Shown: one piece after another, positions 10,858 through 20,374 of the stretch
Layout of the letters: each line of letters starts with the position of its first letter
Numbering within the stretch: position 1 is the stretch's first letter
Source of the DNA: Sabellastarte sp. h YS-2021
Taxonomy: Eukaryota; Annelida; Polychaeta; Sabellida; Sabellidae
Reading direction: 5' to 3'
NCBI GenBank assembly: GCA_964017235.1
Contig: OZ024940.1
Span: 2,604,001-2,668,000 of the forward strand
Length of the DNA: 64,000 nucleotides
Notes under the pieces: model-generated
What the model saw: only the letters and a program-made list of their open reading frames with translations
Told to the model about the DNA's origin: nothing
The model's database searches: none
Program-made: the position numbers and the translations under genes

Positions 10858-11118
10858 TTATTTATTTATTTTATTTATTTATTTATTTATTTGGGGTTTT
10901 ACGTCGCTATCAACACTGTACTGGTCATATCACGACGGGTAGTTGGAAGGGTGGAGGAAACCAGTACATACAGTTGGTGTGTCAAGGTTTCTGTACTGTA
11001 AACTGCCGACCAACGGCAAGCAACTACCAGCTTTCCCACTTGAGGCCGTGCCGGGAACAGAACCCCGGCCTCAGAGGTGGGAGGCGAGAGTGTTACCACT
11101 CTGCCACCGTGGTCCCTA
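10858..11118 (-). mobile_element. SINE family A, full length with target duplication
   Basis: Tail (ATTT)n at left, head CCACCGTGGTCCCT at right. Target duplication GCTAACCCAGTAT at 10845-10857 and GCTAACACAGTAT at 11119-11131 (one mismatch). Confidence 0.85.
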
Positions 11119-11404
11119 GCTAACACAGTATAAAAAAATCATATGTTAATTATATGTATATACATTGTATATTGCTTAATGATACTATAAATGTAATATT
11201 ATGTGCTTCAATGTGACTAGTTTGTGTAAATATGCCACTGTAAACTGTACTCTACTACAAAAATGTTAATAATTCCAAACAAAAAAAGATATTTATCATA
11301 AAAAATCATGACATAAAAAATTCAGCAAAACAACATGTCCTCTGTAAGGGGCGCCGGGGGGGGGGGGGGAATAAACAAATATAGTGCCCCAGGCTGTATT
11401 TCTA

Positions 11405-11615
11405 TATGGATTGATGGTGATGGAGCGGTTAGAGTTCTCGCCTCCAACCTCTGAGGCCGCGGGTTCGAACCTTGTGCCGGGCGCTTCATGTTGGAAAGTT
11501 GGTAGTTACTTGCCGATGCCCGGTGGTTTACAGTGCAGTGTACACTGGTTTCCTCCACCTGTAAACTACCCGTCCCAATATGACCCTGGCTGTTGAACGC
11601 GACATAAAACAACAA
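11405..11615 (+). mobile_element. SINE family B
   Basis: GGTGATGGAGCGGTTAGAGT, B-box-like GGGTTCGAACCTTG, body GCCCGGTGGTTTACAGTGCA, tail CAACAAATAAAAC. A short internal deletion follows GTGCAG. Confidence 0.7.
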
Positions 11616-12232
11616 ATAAAACACATATATGTATTAAGGTCAAATACATCACGTGATAGACAAAAATAAAATCCAGTGTGGAAATTCCCAGAGGAGTAGC
11701 CAACAGTACCACAATGTACCCTTATAGTTTGTTTGTCATGATGTACACATGTATACTGCTAAAACAACAGTAAATTGCCAAAAACCTAAATTATAATTGT
11801 TATTTTCGAAATCCTTCGAAGTATGTTGGCCAGTCAGTTTGTATGTTTGTTTGTTGCCGTTTTCTAGGTCACAATCTAGCAGCTAGGATTAATCTCATTT
11901 TTGCCCTATAACATTGCCATTGGGCAGAATAGAGAAGGGCCAAATTTCGACAAAATCGGTAGCATTTTGCACATAGCTATGACCATTTTAGCTACTTAGC
12001 TACTGCAGTCACAAATATGCCTTGAGATTTCGAAGTATGCAACTTGGACGAGTGGATTTATTTCTTTATTGTTTTGCTGCAATTGTTTGTTTATTTTTAC
12101 TTGCAATTTCATTTCATATATCCTCTTCTTAATTCAGGTGGTACAAAGGTCACGTAAACTCCTAGGGGTCAGTTTAAGGTCAAGCTGACTGAAAGATTTT
12201 GTCCTGTTGACATTAGCTCTATTTGTAAACCA

Positions 12233-12960
12233 GGGGGTTTGGTGGTGTACTGATTAGACCCAGTAAACATTAGAAACGTTTTAAATTGGTTTAAATGTTT
12301 ACAAAACGTTCTTAAAACCTATTTAAACCCTATCTTATGTTTTTCTGTACATTTCCAAGTAAACGATTAAGCTGTAATGTTTAAAACATGTTTTGTAAAC
12401 ATTCTTTAGACAAACATTTTTACCTGAAACCATTATTAAAAGCTTATAAGCTAGGTTTGAGTGGAAATGTTTTTAAAACATTTATAAAATGAACCGTACA
12501 CATAAAACGTTTAAACAACATTGTTTATTAAGTGTTTTTAAAAACATCCTATCAAAAACGTTTTTAAACCCATATTTCATTACATTTTGGCACAATTTCT
12601 GAGGTACTATCTTACAATTTCAGACATATAGAATAATATTTTCAATAATGAGCAACCATACAAAGATATTAAATTTGACCTCTGACCCCATTATTATTCA
12701 GACATTATTATGTCCATTTGTAACATTTTTTAACCTTTGCCAAACGTTTCCTTCTGAGGTCACCGGTTTGAATCCCAGCCCGGGCGCTTCATGTTGGAAA
12801 GTTGGGTAGTTACTTGCCGATGGCCCGGTGGGTTTACAGTGCAGAATCTTGACACACCAACTAGTATGCACTGGTTTCCTCCACCCGTAAACTACCCGTC
12901 ATCGCAATATGACCCAGGCTGTTGAACGCGGCGTAAAACACAAAATAAATAAATCAAAAT
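12233..12960 (+). mobile_element. SINE family B interrupted by a palindrome-rich insert
   Basis: Head GGGGGTTTGGTGGTGTACTG at about 12234-12259; the SINE resumes at 12754 with CTGAGGTCACCGGTTTGAAT and runs to the AAATAAATAAATC tail. The intervening 494 bp is unrelated to the SINE. Confidence 0.65.
12260..12753. mobile_element. palindrome-rich insert in SINE (MITE-like)
   Basis: Dense alternating AAACGTTT, GTTTAAACA and AAATGTTTT words in both orientations from 12260 to 12570. Likely a non-autonomous DNA element or hairpin-rich satellite; terminal repeats are not clean. Confidence 0.4.
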
Positions 12961-13596
12961 CTGGAAGATTTTGTCATAGCGGCCGGCTCTCAGAATATAG
13001 ACCTCCGACAAGAATGTAAGTTTTGTATAATAATTGGTCACGTGTGTGTTTGTTTATTTCTTCGTTTGCAAACTAACTCAAAACACTGTGGACGGATTTT
13101 GATGAAATCTTCATGTGAAATGTAAAAAAAAAAACTTGGAGAGTGCAAAACCTCCTCCAAAAGACCCAATATCTACAGTACTGCTTTAGGAGGGGCAATG
13201 ATAACAATAAAATCTGTTTAAAAAATATTCCTGGATCCAGACGGCGTGATCCGGATCAACACCAAACTATCTAATCATCTGTTCCTTGTGTCATCGTTGA
13301 CACGACCGGAAAATTTGATTAAAATCCGTCCACAATTTTTCGACTTACTCTTGCAAACTAACTGAACAAAAAAACAACCCATATATGGTCTCAAAAGTAT
13401 ATATATCTTGAACAGAAGTCATAAGGCTTGTGTAAATGGATATTTCAACTGAAATCTCTCTTTATGCCCCCCCCCCTCAAAAAAAATAATAAAATAATAA
13501 TATAATAATACATAAATAACAAGTGTAAAATATTAGCAATCTGTTGTTTGCACATTTTTGCCAAATTAGGGCTTTTCTGACCGTCCGAAACCACTA

Positions 13597-13972
13597 CTAC
13601 AGGATTGAATGGTCTCGCATGTAATGAGTGAAGGGCCCGTGTACTACTTCCTTTCTCAAAACCACGTCACTTCCTGTCTTGGACCGTCTCTTCTTGATCA
13701 CCGTGACCCTCGGCATTTGCAAATCCACCGTTGGCAAGTCCCTCGCTTCCGGGATCGCCACATCCAACAGACCTTTAGAGAGGGTCTCGCAGACGGAGCA
13801 GGCTTCCGATTTAAACACGTGGCTCGTTTCTAGGACTTTGCAAACCGGACATTCCCTCTGCTTTGCCGGCCTGCTAGGCGGCTCAGGCTCTGGAGTCGTG
13901 TCTGGCAGTTCTTGAATTTTGGGAGATTTCGGAAATGGCGAAGCGTTGCAATGGTAGCAGTGTTGAAAATGG
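13597..13972 (-). CDS. His/Gly/Cys-repeat protein, exon 2
   Basis: Acceptor TATTTCAG before 13972, stop TAG at 13597. It holds three CxxC-type pairs (CYHC, CPVC, CSVC), a Pro/Glu linker (TPEPEPPSRP) and a basic C-terminal segment. An AATAAA on the minus strand lies about 540 bp downstream near 13058. Confidence 0.72.
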
Positions 13973-15738
13973 CTGAAATACAAGAAGGAGAAGGTATTGG
14001 CTTTAAAGACTGATAATAGGTATATAATGGGAAAATCTATGCGACTGTCATATATTTTAAATTATTATCACAAGTAAACATGTGTGTGTGTGTCGGGGGG
14101 GGGGGGGGGGGGGGGGGGGGGAAGGTTAAACAAACTTTATTTACCTTCACTAAGGAGTTCTTATATTCATGGCCGTCTGTCTGTCTGTTTGTTTGTTGGC
14201 AGGATTACTCAAATACTACTGCTTAGATCTTTATGGAGAAAAATAATAAGTCAGAAGGTGGGTCCTTGGTCCAACTTGGATCCCATTAAAATTTGAGAGT
14301 TATCTGAATATCACCGTCTGGATAGAAAAATATATATATCATATATCCGGGTTTTCCCATTTACTCAGTACGGAGCTGTTCGGCTTTAGAAAAGAGAGAT
14401 AAGGTTCCGATATAAACTGTACATGGCTTGGTGGAGCTCTACGCTGAAAAAATTACAAAGGTACATTCTGTTAGAAATATATAAATTAAAAAGTAATAAC
14501 TTTAAAGAAAATCATAAATTAAAAGTAATTCTGCTAGAAATATATAAAATAAAAAGTAATAACTTTAAAGAAAATCATAAATTTAGTAAGGGCTGTATTA
14601 AATACAGAGACTAATATAGCATCCAATATTTGAAAGTAATGGATTGTTGAAAATAATGGATATTTACTAGGACAGCTAAAGGCCAAGGAATTGTCACTAA
14701 CACCCATCTAGGTATCAAATACAACGGATCTTGGCCTTAGAATCCTCGTTTTTGCAGAGATTAAGTGCTATAAAAGTAGTCACATATTAGTTCGCAGTGG
14801 GAGAGTGCTTATAAGAGGCTTGTGGTTCTCAACCACTAGCCTCTCAGAACTGGTGTGCTGCGTTTAAATCTTGCTTATGGTAAAGAATGTGCAATCTAAT
14901 GAGGGCCTTTGGCCTAAGAACGTAGCGCCCCCTCCCCAACTTTGACCTCCGATACGACCTTATATGAGGTGTTTAGTCGGATGCCAATTCTGTGTATAAA
15001 TGTAATAGATTAATTTAGCGAGGAATCTAATATAAGTATCTCATATAAAAAGTAGCTTGTAAAAGTATAAAAAGTAACTTCCTACCCGTTTCCACAGCTA
15101 CTTTGGTTGCCAAGGCAACAGGTACTAATATCACATCCTGTGAAGCTTGGATGACACCAACACCTTTTACGATGGTCGTGCAAATGATGGATATTGCCCC
15201 AAGTATGTCCCGAGTTTCCATGGCAACCATGGCAGTTGCCATATCCCTGGTTGCTATGGAAACCATGGTGCGTATATTGGTGATGACAGTTTCCATGGTA
15301 ACCCTGATGAGTTTTACAGTTGCCATGGAAGTATCCAATGTTACGTCCTCGAGTATGCAAATCAACCGGGTTACCAGGGTGGTTTCCGTGGTAACCGTGC
15401 ATCCCATAGCAACCGTGATTATATCCATACATATTGTGATGGTTGCCATGGTAATAACCCAAATGATTCTCAAGATTTCCTGCATGATGATAACAACCGC
15501 CTTGCCTTATGAGAGGAAGCGGTTGGACGGTTGCCGTTGAGTAATGGTTGCTCAATGTTTTCCCAACCATACCATCTCTGTATAAGATAGTTTGCGGGGT
15601 CCCATATTGTACGTCACTTCCTCGATCATTTTGATCGCCGTATTTGCCAACATTCATCCGCGTCACAAAGGTATTTGCGGCGGGGTGATTCTTATTGTAT
15701 ACCCTATGTTCGGTTAAGTGTGAATCCGCGTCAGCCAT
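13597..15738 (-). CDS. uncharacterised His/Gly/Cys-repeat protein with C-terminal CxxC pairs (342 aa, 2 exons)
   Basis: Exon 1 is 15738-15086 and exon 2 is 13972-13597; the 1113-bp intron is GT-AG and the phase-2 junction keeps frame (653 + 376 nt = 343 codons). Residues 1-75 are ordinary in composition (MADADSHLTEHRVYNKNHP at the start). Residues about 80-217 are a degenerate repeat built on [GC]-[YFC]-H-G-N-[HC], very rich in His, Gly, Asn, Cys and Tyr, so metal binding or an extended structure is conceivable. Exon 2 has CYHC, ECPVCK and ACSVCE pairs, which resemble zinc-ribbon ligands, and then a basic stretch (VIKKRRSKTG) and a Thr/His/Tyr end. No signal peptide is evident. I do not recognise the family. 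Exon 2 looks constrained, and the joining frame supports a real gene; expression is unproven. Confidence 0.7.
14096..14121. repeat. poly-G tract in the intron of the His/Gly/Cys-repeat gene
   Basis: About 25 G in a row, following a short TG microsatellite. On the gene's own (minus) strand it is poly-C. Confidence 0.8.
14232..14365 (+). repeat. dispersed repeat G1, copy in intron
   Basis: CCTTGGTCCAACTTGGATCC, CACCGTCTGGATAG and TCCGGGTTTTCCCATTTACT match the copies at 33700 and 53930. Confidence 0.6.
14468..14583 (+). repeat. 63-bp tandem duplication
   Basis: TAGAAATATATAAA with AGTAATAACTTTAAAGAAAA repeated at 14468 and 14531, nearly identical. Makes a short false ORF. Confidence 0.75.
15086..15738 (-). 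CDS. His/Gly/Cys-repeat protein, exon 1
   Basis: ATG at 15738, donor GG/GTAGGA after 15086. It encodes the N-terminal region and the whole GYHGN-type repeat domain. The repeats coincide with palindromic DNA motifs (see 15106-15455). Confidence 0.7.
15106..15455. repeat. array of RFX X-box-like palindromes inside coding sequence
   Basis: Palindromes near the GTTGCCATGGCAAC consensus at 15106, 15214, 15250, 15289, 15319, 15382 and 15442, plus half sites near 15235, 15370 and 15404. Start-to-start distances are 108, 36, 39, 30, 63 and 60, all multiples of three, so each falls in the same codon phase and encodes [GC][YFC]HGN on the minus strand. Confidence 0.8.
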
Positions 15739-15759
15739 TTTTTCGGCAGCAGAGATAGA

Positions 15760-16400
15760 TATATTCTGTATTCTCTTTTGGAATTAAGAAAAACAAAGTT
15801 GTAAAACTAAGAATATCCGTCCCTAGCTGGATCCTCTAGTTCTTTCGGTAGGTTAAACGTTGGTAGTTACGTGGCGTATTACCTGTCCATTTTAAGAAGC
15901 TCAAAAAAATGAACTCTGTGTAAGAAATAGATCGTCTTTATATTGTTCTTCTACATAAACAAAGTTATATACACATACAGTATATGTACAGTATTATAAA
16001 TTATATATATCATATATGTATAAAGTATATTTATATATACTTTATTTTAGACTTTATATTGCATTTATTCTTAAAGAAACATATTACACATTTGTCCAAC
16101 TTCCTGGCAAGATAATTAATTATATTCACGCCTACAAATATATTTTCCCAACTGAAACAACATCAGTTAAAACACAAGTGCTGGTTAGGTCTTTATTGAC
16201 AACTAAATATATCCTAATTGGTGAGGTTTGAGCAGTTTTAAAAACAAATGTTTGCAACACAAAAATAACAGCAAATAAACCTAATGTCTAATTAATCGAA
16301 TACCACGACTTAATCCAAGGTTTCCACACAAGCGACCAGCGAGACTTGCTCTGATATGTGTGACCTCAACTGTTTGAAGTCGATCACAAACCTTAAGCAC
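15760..16400. other. AT-rich region upstream of the His/Gly/Cys-repeat gene
   Basis: No gene seen. If transcription starts near 15760-15800, the promoter should lie here; I could not identify a convincing core promoter. Confidence 0.3.
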
Positions 16401-16414
16401 TATAAACCTAAATT

Positions 16415-16655
16415 TTACGGTGGCAGAGTGGTAACACTCTCACCTCCCACCTCTGAGGCCGGGGTTCGGTTCCCGGCACGGCCTCAAGTGGGAAAGCTGG
16501 TAGTTGCTTGCCGTTGGTCGGCAGTTTACAGTACAGAACCCTTGACACCAACTGTATGTACCGGTTTCCTCCACCCACAAAAATACCCGTTGTGATATGA
16601 CCTGTACAGTGTTGAAAGCGATGTTAAAACCTAAATAAATAAATTAATTAAACGA
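16415..16655 (+). mobile_element. SINE family A, full length
   Basis: Head CGGTGGCAGAGTGGTAACAC, B-box-like GGGGTTCGGTTCCC, body TTTACAGTACAGAACC, tail AAATAAATAAATTAATTAAA. It abuts the left end of the tandem duplication. Confidence 0.85.
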
Positions 16656-17671
16656 GTGGTACACGTCTTTAATATATGTCTAATGAGGGGTGTTTTACTT
16701 TTATTATCCGCCATTTTCCGTGAATAATAAGCAGGATCGATAAATACATATTTTAAGGAAAATTTTAAGGAGATTTCTCCGACATTTCTATGTGGACTTT
16801 AATGCAACGAAAATGAATGGATGCTCTGTAAAAAAATACCTTTTTAATGACGTAGTATCTTAAAGTATTTGTAGCTTTCAGAAATATTAACCTAAAATTC
16901 TCTGACCCATTTGTTATCAGAGATTTTTTTTTGCCAAATTAATACACCGGCTCAAACGCTTAACACATTGAGGACACAAAAACTGCGATCGCCAAATCGC
17001 AGATCGCGTATACGTGTATATGCCTTACGTATACTTAGTATCTGCTATCTGTTTAATCCTATACCAAAAAGTATATACAAATATTTTTTTTGGGCCAAGT
17101 TACTACAATAGTTCAAAAATGGATAAGCTCTGTCACACTCCACAAGTTGAGGAACACAAAAACTGCGATCGCCAAGTCACAGATCGCGTATATGTAGAAA
17201 TGCCTTAAGCAGTCCTAGACGTCTGTGTAATCCTATAGCCAAACAAACACACTCACACATTTCATTTCCACGAAAAAGGATCAGTAATCAATGTTAGTAA
17301 TATGCTGTCTCCTGACAAAATATACATATAGAGTTCTATTAAAAGGATTACCGTAAACTCACAAACGTGTGGCCTTAAATATATACAGTACTTGCCTCCA
17401 CAAATTGTGCTTGGTGCCTCTATCAAGGAGGTTATGCAATCAGCAGCGTATGTTTGTTTGTGTGTTTGTTTGTGGAGGTCCTCGGTGACCCGTGTGAGAT
17501 CGACTCCCACATGTGACAAAATACTGACAGACCCTAATTGATAAAAGTCTGGCGACAAAAAACGAACTCCAAGTCAGTTACATCCCATATCTGACCCAGA
17601 ACTCAGACGGTCACCCATCCCAGTGCTAACCTAGTCCATTGCTGCTTAACTTCAGTGAGGAGACAGGTACT

Positions 17672-18075
17672 CAGACTAGTTGGTGTCAAGATTCTGCACT
17701 GCAAACCACCGGGCATCGGCAAGTAACTACCAACTTTCAAACATGAGGCGCCGAGGGCGGAGATTCGAACCGGCGACCTCAGAGGTTGATTTTGTTTTAT
17801 TTGGGGTTTTACGTCGCTTTCAACACTGTACAGGTCATATCACGACGGGTAGTTGGAAGGGCAGAGGAAACCAGTACATAGAGTTCGCTAGGGTTGTGTA
17901 CTGTAAACTGCCGACCAACGGTAAGCAACTACCAGCTTTCCCACTTAAGGCCGTTACGGGGATCGAACCCCCGACCTCAGAGGTGGGAGGCGAGAGTGTT
18001 ACCACTCTGCCACCGTGGCCCCTCCTCAGAGGTTGAAGGTGATTGCTCTAACCGCTACACCACCAAGCTCCCCCC
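17672..18075 (-). mobile_element. SINE family B in unit 1, interrupted by SINE family A
   Basis: Body AACTACCAACTTTCAAACAT and head GCTCTAACCGCTACACCACC on either side of the insertion. The uninterrupted twin is at 19225-19376. Confidence 0.8.
17790..18023 (-). mobile_element. SINE family A nested in SINE family B
   Basis: Short tail TTTTGTTTTATTTGGGG at left, head CCACCGTGGCCCCT at right. Perfect 13-bp target duplication CCTCAGAGGTTGA at 17777-17789 and 18024-18036. Confidence 0.9.
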
Positions 18076-18218
18076 CCCCAGCTTGTGGTTAAAAAAGACT
18101 TCAGTGACTGCGTGGTTGTATTACAAGGTTTTGGGCATTCACAATCACTTGTGTCTCGCCGTTGAGGCCATGGGTTCAAGAAAGTAGCTCATGACTAAGA
18201 CGTGTGTGGGGATGATGC

Positions 18219-19529
18219 ACGTCTTTTTTATATGTCTAATGAGGGGTGTTTTACTTTTATTATCCGCCATTTTCCGTGAATAATAAACAGGATCGATAAA
18301 TACATATTTTAAGGAAAATTTTAAGGAGATTTCTCCGCCATTTCTATGTGGACTTTAATGCAACGAAAAATGAATGGAAGCTCTGTAAAAAATACCTTTT
18401 TAATGACGTAGTATCTTAAAGTATTTGTAGCTTTCAGAAATATTAACCTAAAATTCTCTGACCCATTTGTTATCACAGATTTTTTTTGGCCAAATTAATA
18501 CACCGGCTCAAACGCTTAACATGTTGAGGACACAAAAACTGCGATCGCCAAATCGCAGATCGCGTATACATAAATATGCCTTATGTATACTTAGTATCTG
18601 TTATCTGTTTAATCCTATACCAAAAAGTATATGCAAATATTTTTTTTGGCCAAATTACTACAATAGTTCGAAAATATATAAGCTCTGTCACGCTCCACAA
18701 GTTGAGGAACACAAAAACTGCGATTGCCAAGTCACAGATCGCGTATATGTAGAAATGCCTTAAGCAGTACTAGATGTCTGTATAATCCTATAGCAAAACA
18801 AACACACTCACACATTTCCACGAAAAAGGATCAGTAATCATTGTCAGTAATATGCTGTCTCCTGACAAAATATACATATAGTGTTCTATTGAAAGGATTA
18901 CCGTAAACTCACAAACGTGTGCCCTTAAATATATACAGTATTTGCCTCCACAAATTGTGCTTGGTGCCTCTATCAAGGAGGTTATGCAATCAGCAGCGTA
19001 TGTTTGTTTGTGTGTTTGTTTGTGGAGGTCCTCGGTGACCCGTGTGAGATCGACTCCCACATGTGACAAAATACTGACAGACCCTAATTGATAAAAGTCT
19101 GGCGACAAAAAACGAACTCCGAGTCAGTTACATCCCATATCTGACCCAGAACTCAGACGGCCACCCATCCCAGTGCTAACCTAGTCCATTGCTGCTTAAC
19201 TTCAGTGAGGAGACAGGTACTCAGACTAGCTGGTGTCAAGATTCTGCACTGTAAACCACCGGGCATCGGCAAGTAACTACCAACTTTCAAACATGAGGCG
19301 CCGAGGGCGGAGATTCGAACCGGCAACCTCAGAGGTTGAAGGTGAGCACTCTAACCGCTACACCACCAAGCCCCCCTCCTCCTCCCCAGCTTGTGGTTAA
19401 AAAAGACTTCAGTGACTGTGTGGTTGTATTACAAGGTTTTGGGCATTTACAATCACTTGTGTCTCGCCATTGAGGCCATGGGTTCAAGAAAGTAGCTCAT
19501 GACTAAGACGTGTGTGGGGGATGATGCAC
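18219..19529 (+). repeat. 1.3-kb tandem duplication, unit 2
   Basis: Begins ACGTCTTTTTTATATGTCTA and ends GGGGGATGATGCAC. Lacks the family A SINE and so preserves the empty site (CCTCAGAGGTTGA once, at about 19327). The same internal 180-bp duplication is present near 18533 and 18712. Confidence 0.9.
19225..19376 (-). mobile_element. SINE family B in unit 2, intact
   Basis: Continuous from AGCTGGTGTCAAGATTCTGC to the head GCTACACCACCAAGCCCCC. No A/T-rich tail is seen at left, so the element is 3' truncated. Confidence 0.75.
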
Positions 19530-20040
19530 TTGAGTGACCTTTTATTCATATGTGACCTCAACTCTTTGAAAGGGTGAGGTTAAAAATCCCCCCCCCCCCT
19601 ACCTTTTGACCCTTAATTTGCAAGCAGAAACAATAGTATAATAAAGATGGCAGGGGTGGTATTCATTGACATGGATTATGATTAGATCAAGGTCTGGGGC
19701 CGAATTCTACAACAACACTTAGATAAGGTGACCTTAGATCTAAGTGAGGGAAAAGGTTTTTCAACTTAACTTTTTCTTGCACTTTGTATTCACGAAACAA
19801 AAGTTAGGAAATGTTCAGTTTTCATCATTTCCTACTTGAAATCTATTAAATACTTGAAATCTATGTTAGACATGATTCAAATTACAAAGATCATTACATT
19901 TGGATTCCTTATATATATAATTTTCAACAAACACCACAGCTTACTGGGATATAACATAGCACCTTTTGCACATGGCACAGATGAACTCTTCCTTCCAGAT
20001 CCGGATTTATCCGGATCACCAGCAAAGTTGAAACATCTCT
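19530..20040. other. non-coding; fragment of a palindromic repeat
   Basis: GGGGCCGAATTCTACAACAA followed by CTTAGATAAGGTGACCTTAG and ATTCACGAAAC near 19697-19800 resembles ends of the palindromic MITE at 32600-33177. No gene seen. Confidence 0.35.
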
Positions 20041-20042
20041 CT

Positions 20043-20372
20043 CTGCCACTGTGGCCTAGCGGGTAACACACTTGTCTAGGAACTCAGAGGACGTGGGTTC
20101 AATCCCAGGTACAGGCAGATACATAGTGGCTTGGATGACCCACTTAAAATGGCAGTCCTCTGTCATTGGGTTCTATCTCCAGTGGCAGGCTAAAGAACCT
20201 CAAGGACGTTGATAAATGGTCTTCCTTGAGCCTCTGTCTTCCAGTTAGGGGGGAATGTCAGTTACTTGTGAGTTTGGGCTGTACCTGTGCAGTGGATTGG
20301 TTAAATAGCACTTTGAGTCCTGTAGTATATGGAGATATTGCGCTGAGTATAAATACACAATACAATACAATT
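20043..20372 (+). mobile_element. tRNA-derived SINE, family C
   Basis: A-box-like TGTGGCCTAGCGGGTAACAC and B-box-like GTGGGTTCAATCCCAGG, then CACTTAAAATGGCAGTCCTC, TTAAAGAACCTCAAGGACGT and the tail ACACAATACAATACAATT. Other copies: 27600-27875 and 31266-31390. Confidence 0.8.
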
Positions 20373-20374
20373 GT

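Larger units (their letters stand above)
16662..18218 (+). repeat. 1.5-kb tandem duplication, unit 1
   Basis: Starts CACGTCTTTAATATATGTCT and ends GTGTGGGGATGATGCA; unit 2 follows directly. Near-identical throughout apart from a 247-bp SINE-plus-duplication insertion (17790-18036). The left 250 bp is dispersed repeat R. Contains an internal duplication of about 180 bp (ACACAAAAACTGCGATCG near 16975 and 17154). Confidence 0.9.

Noticed and set aside
10701-11123. 140-codon ORF beginning with a Cys/Val repeat
   Set aside because: TG microsatellite read through into a SINE.
15027-15540. Overlapping ORFs on both strands of the X-box array (121-152 codons)
   Set aside because: Palindromic coding repeats leave other frames open; only the minus-strand frame beginning at 15738 joins to exon 2 with correct splice phase.
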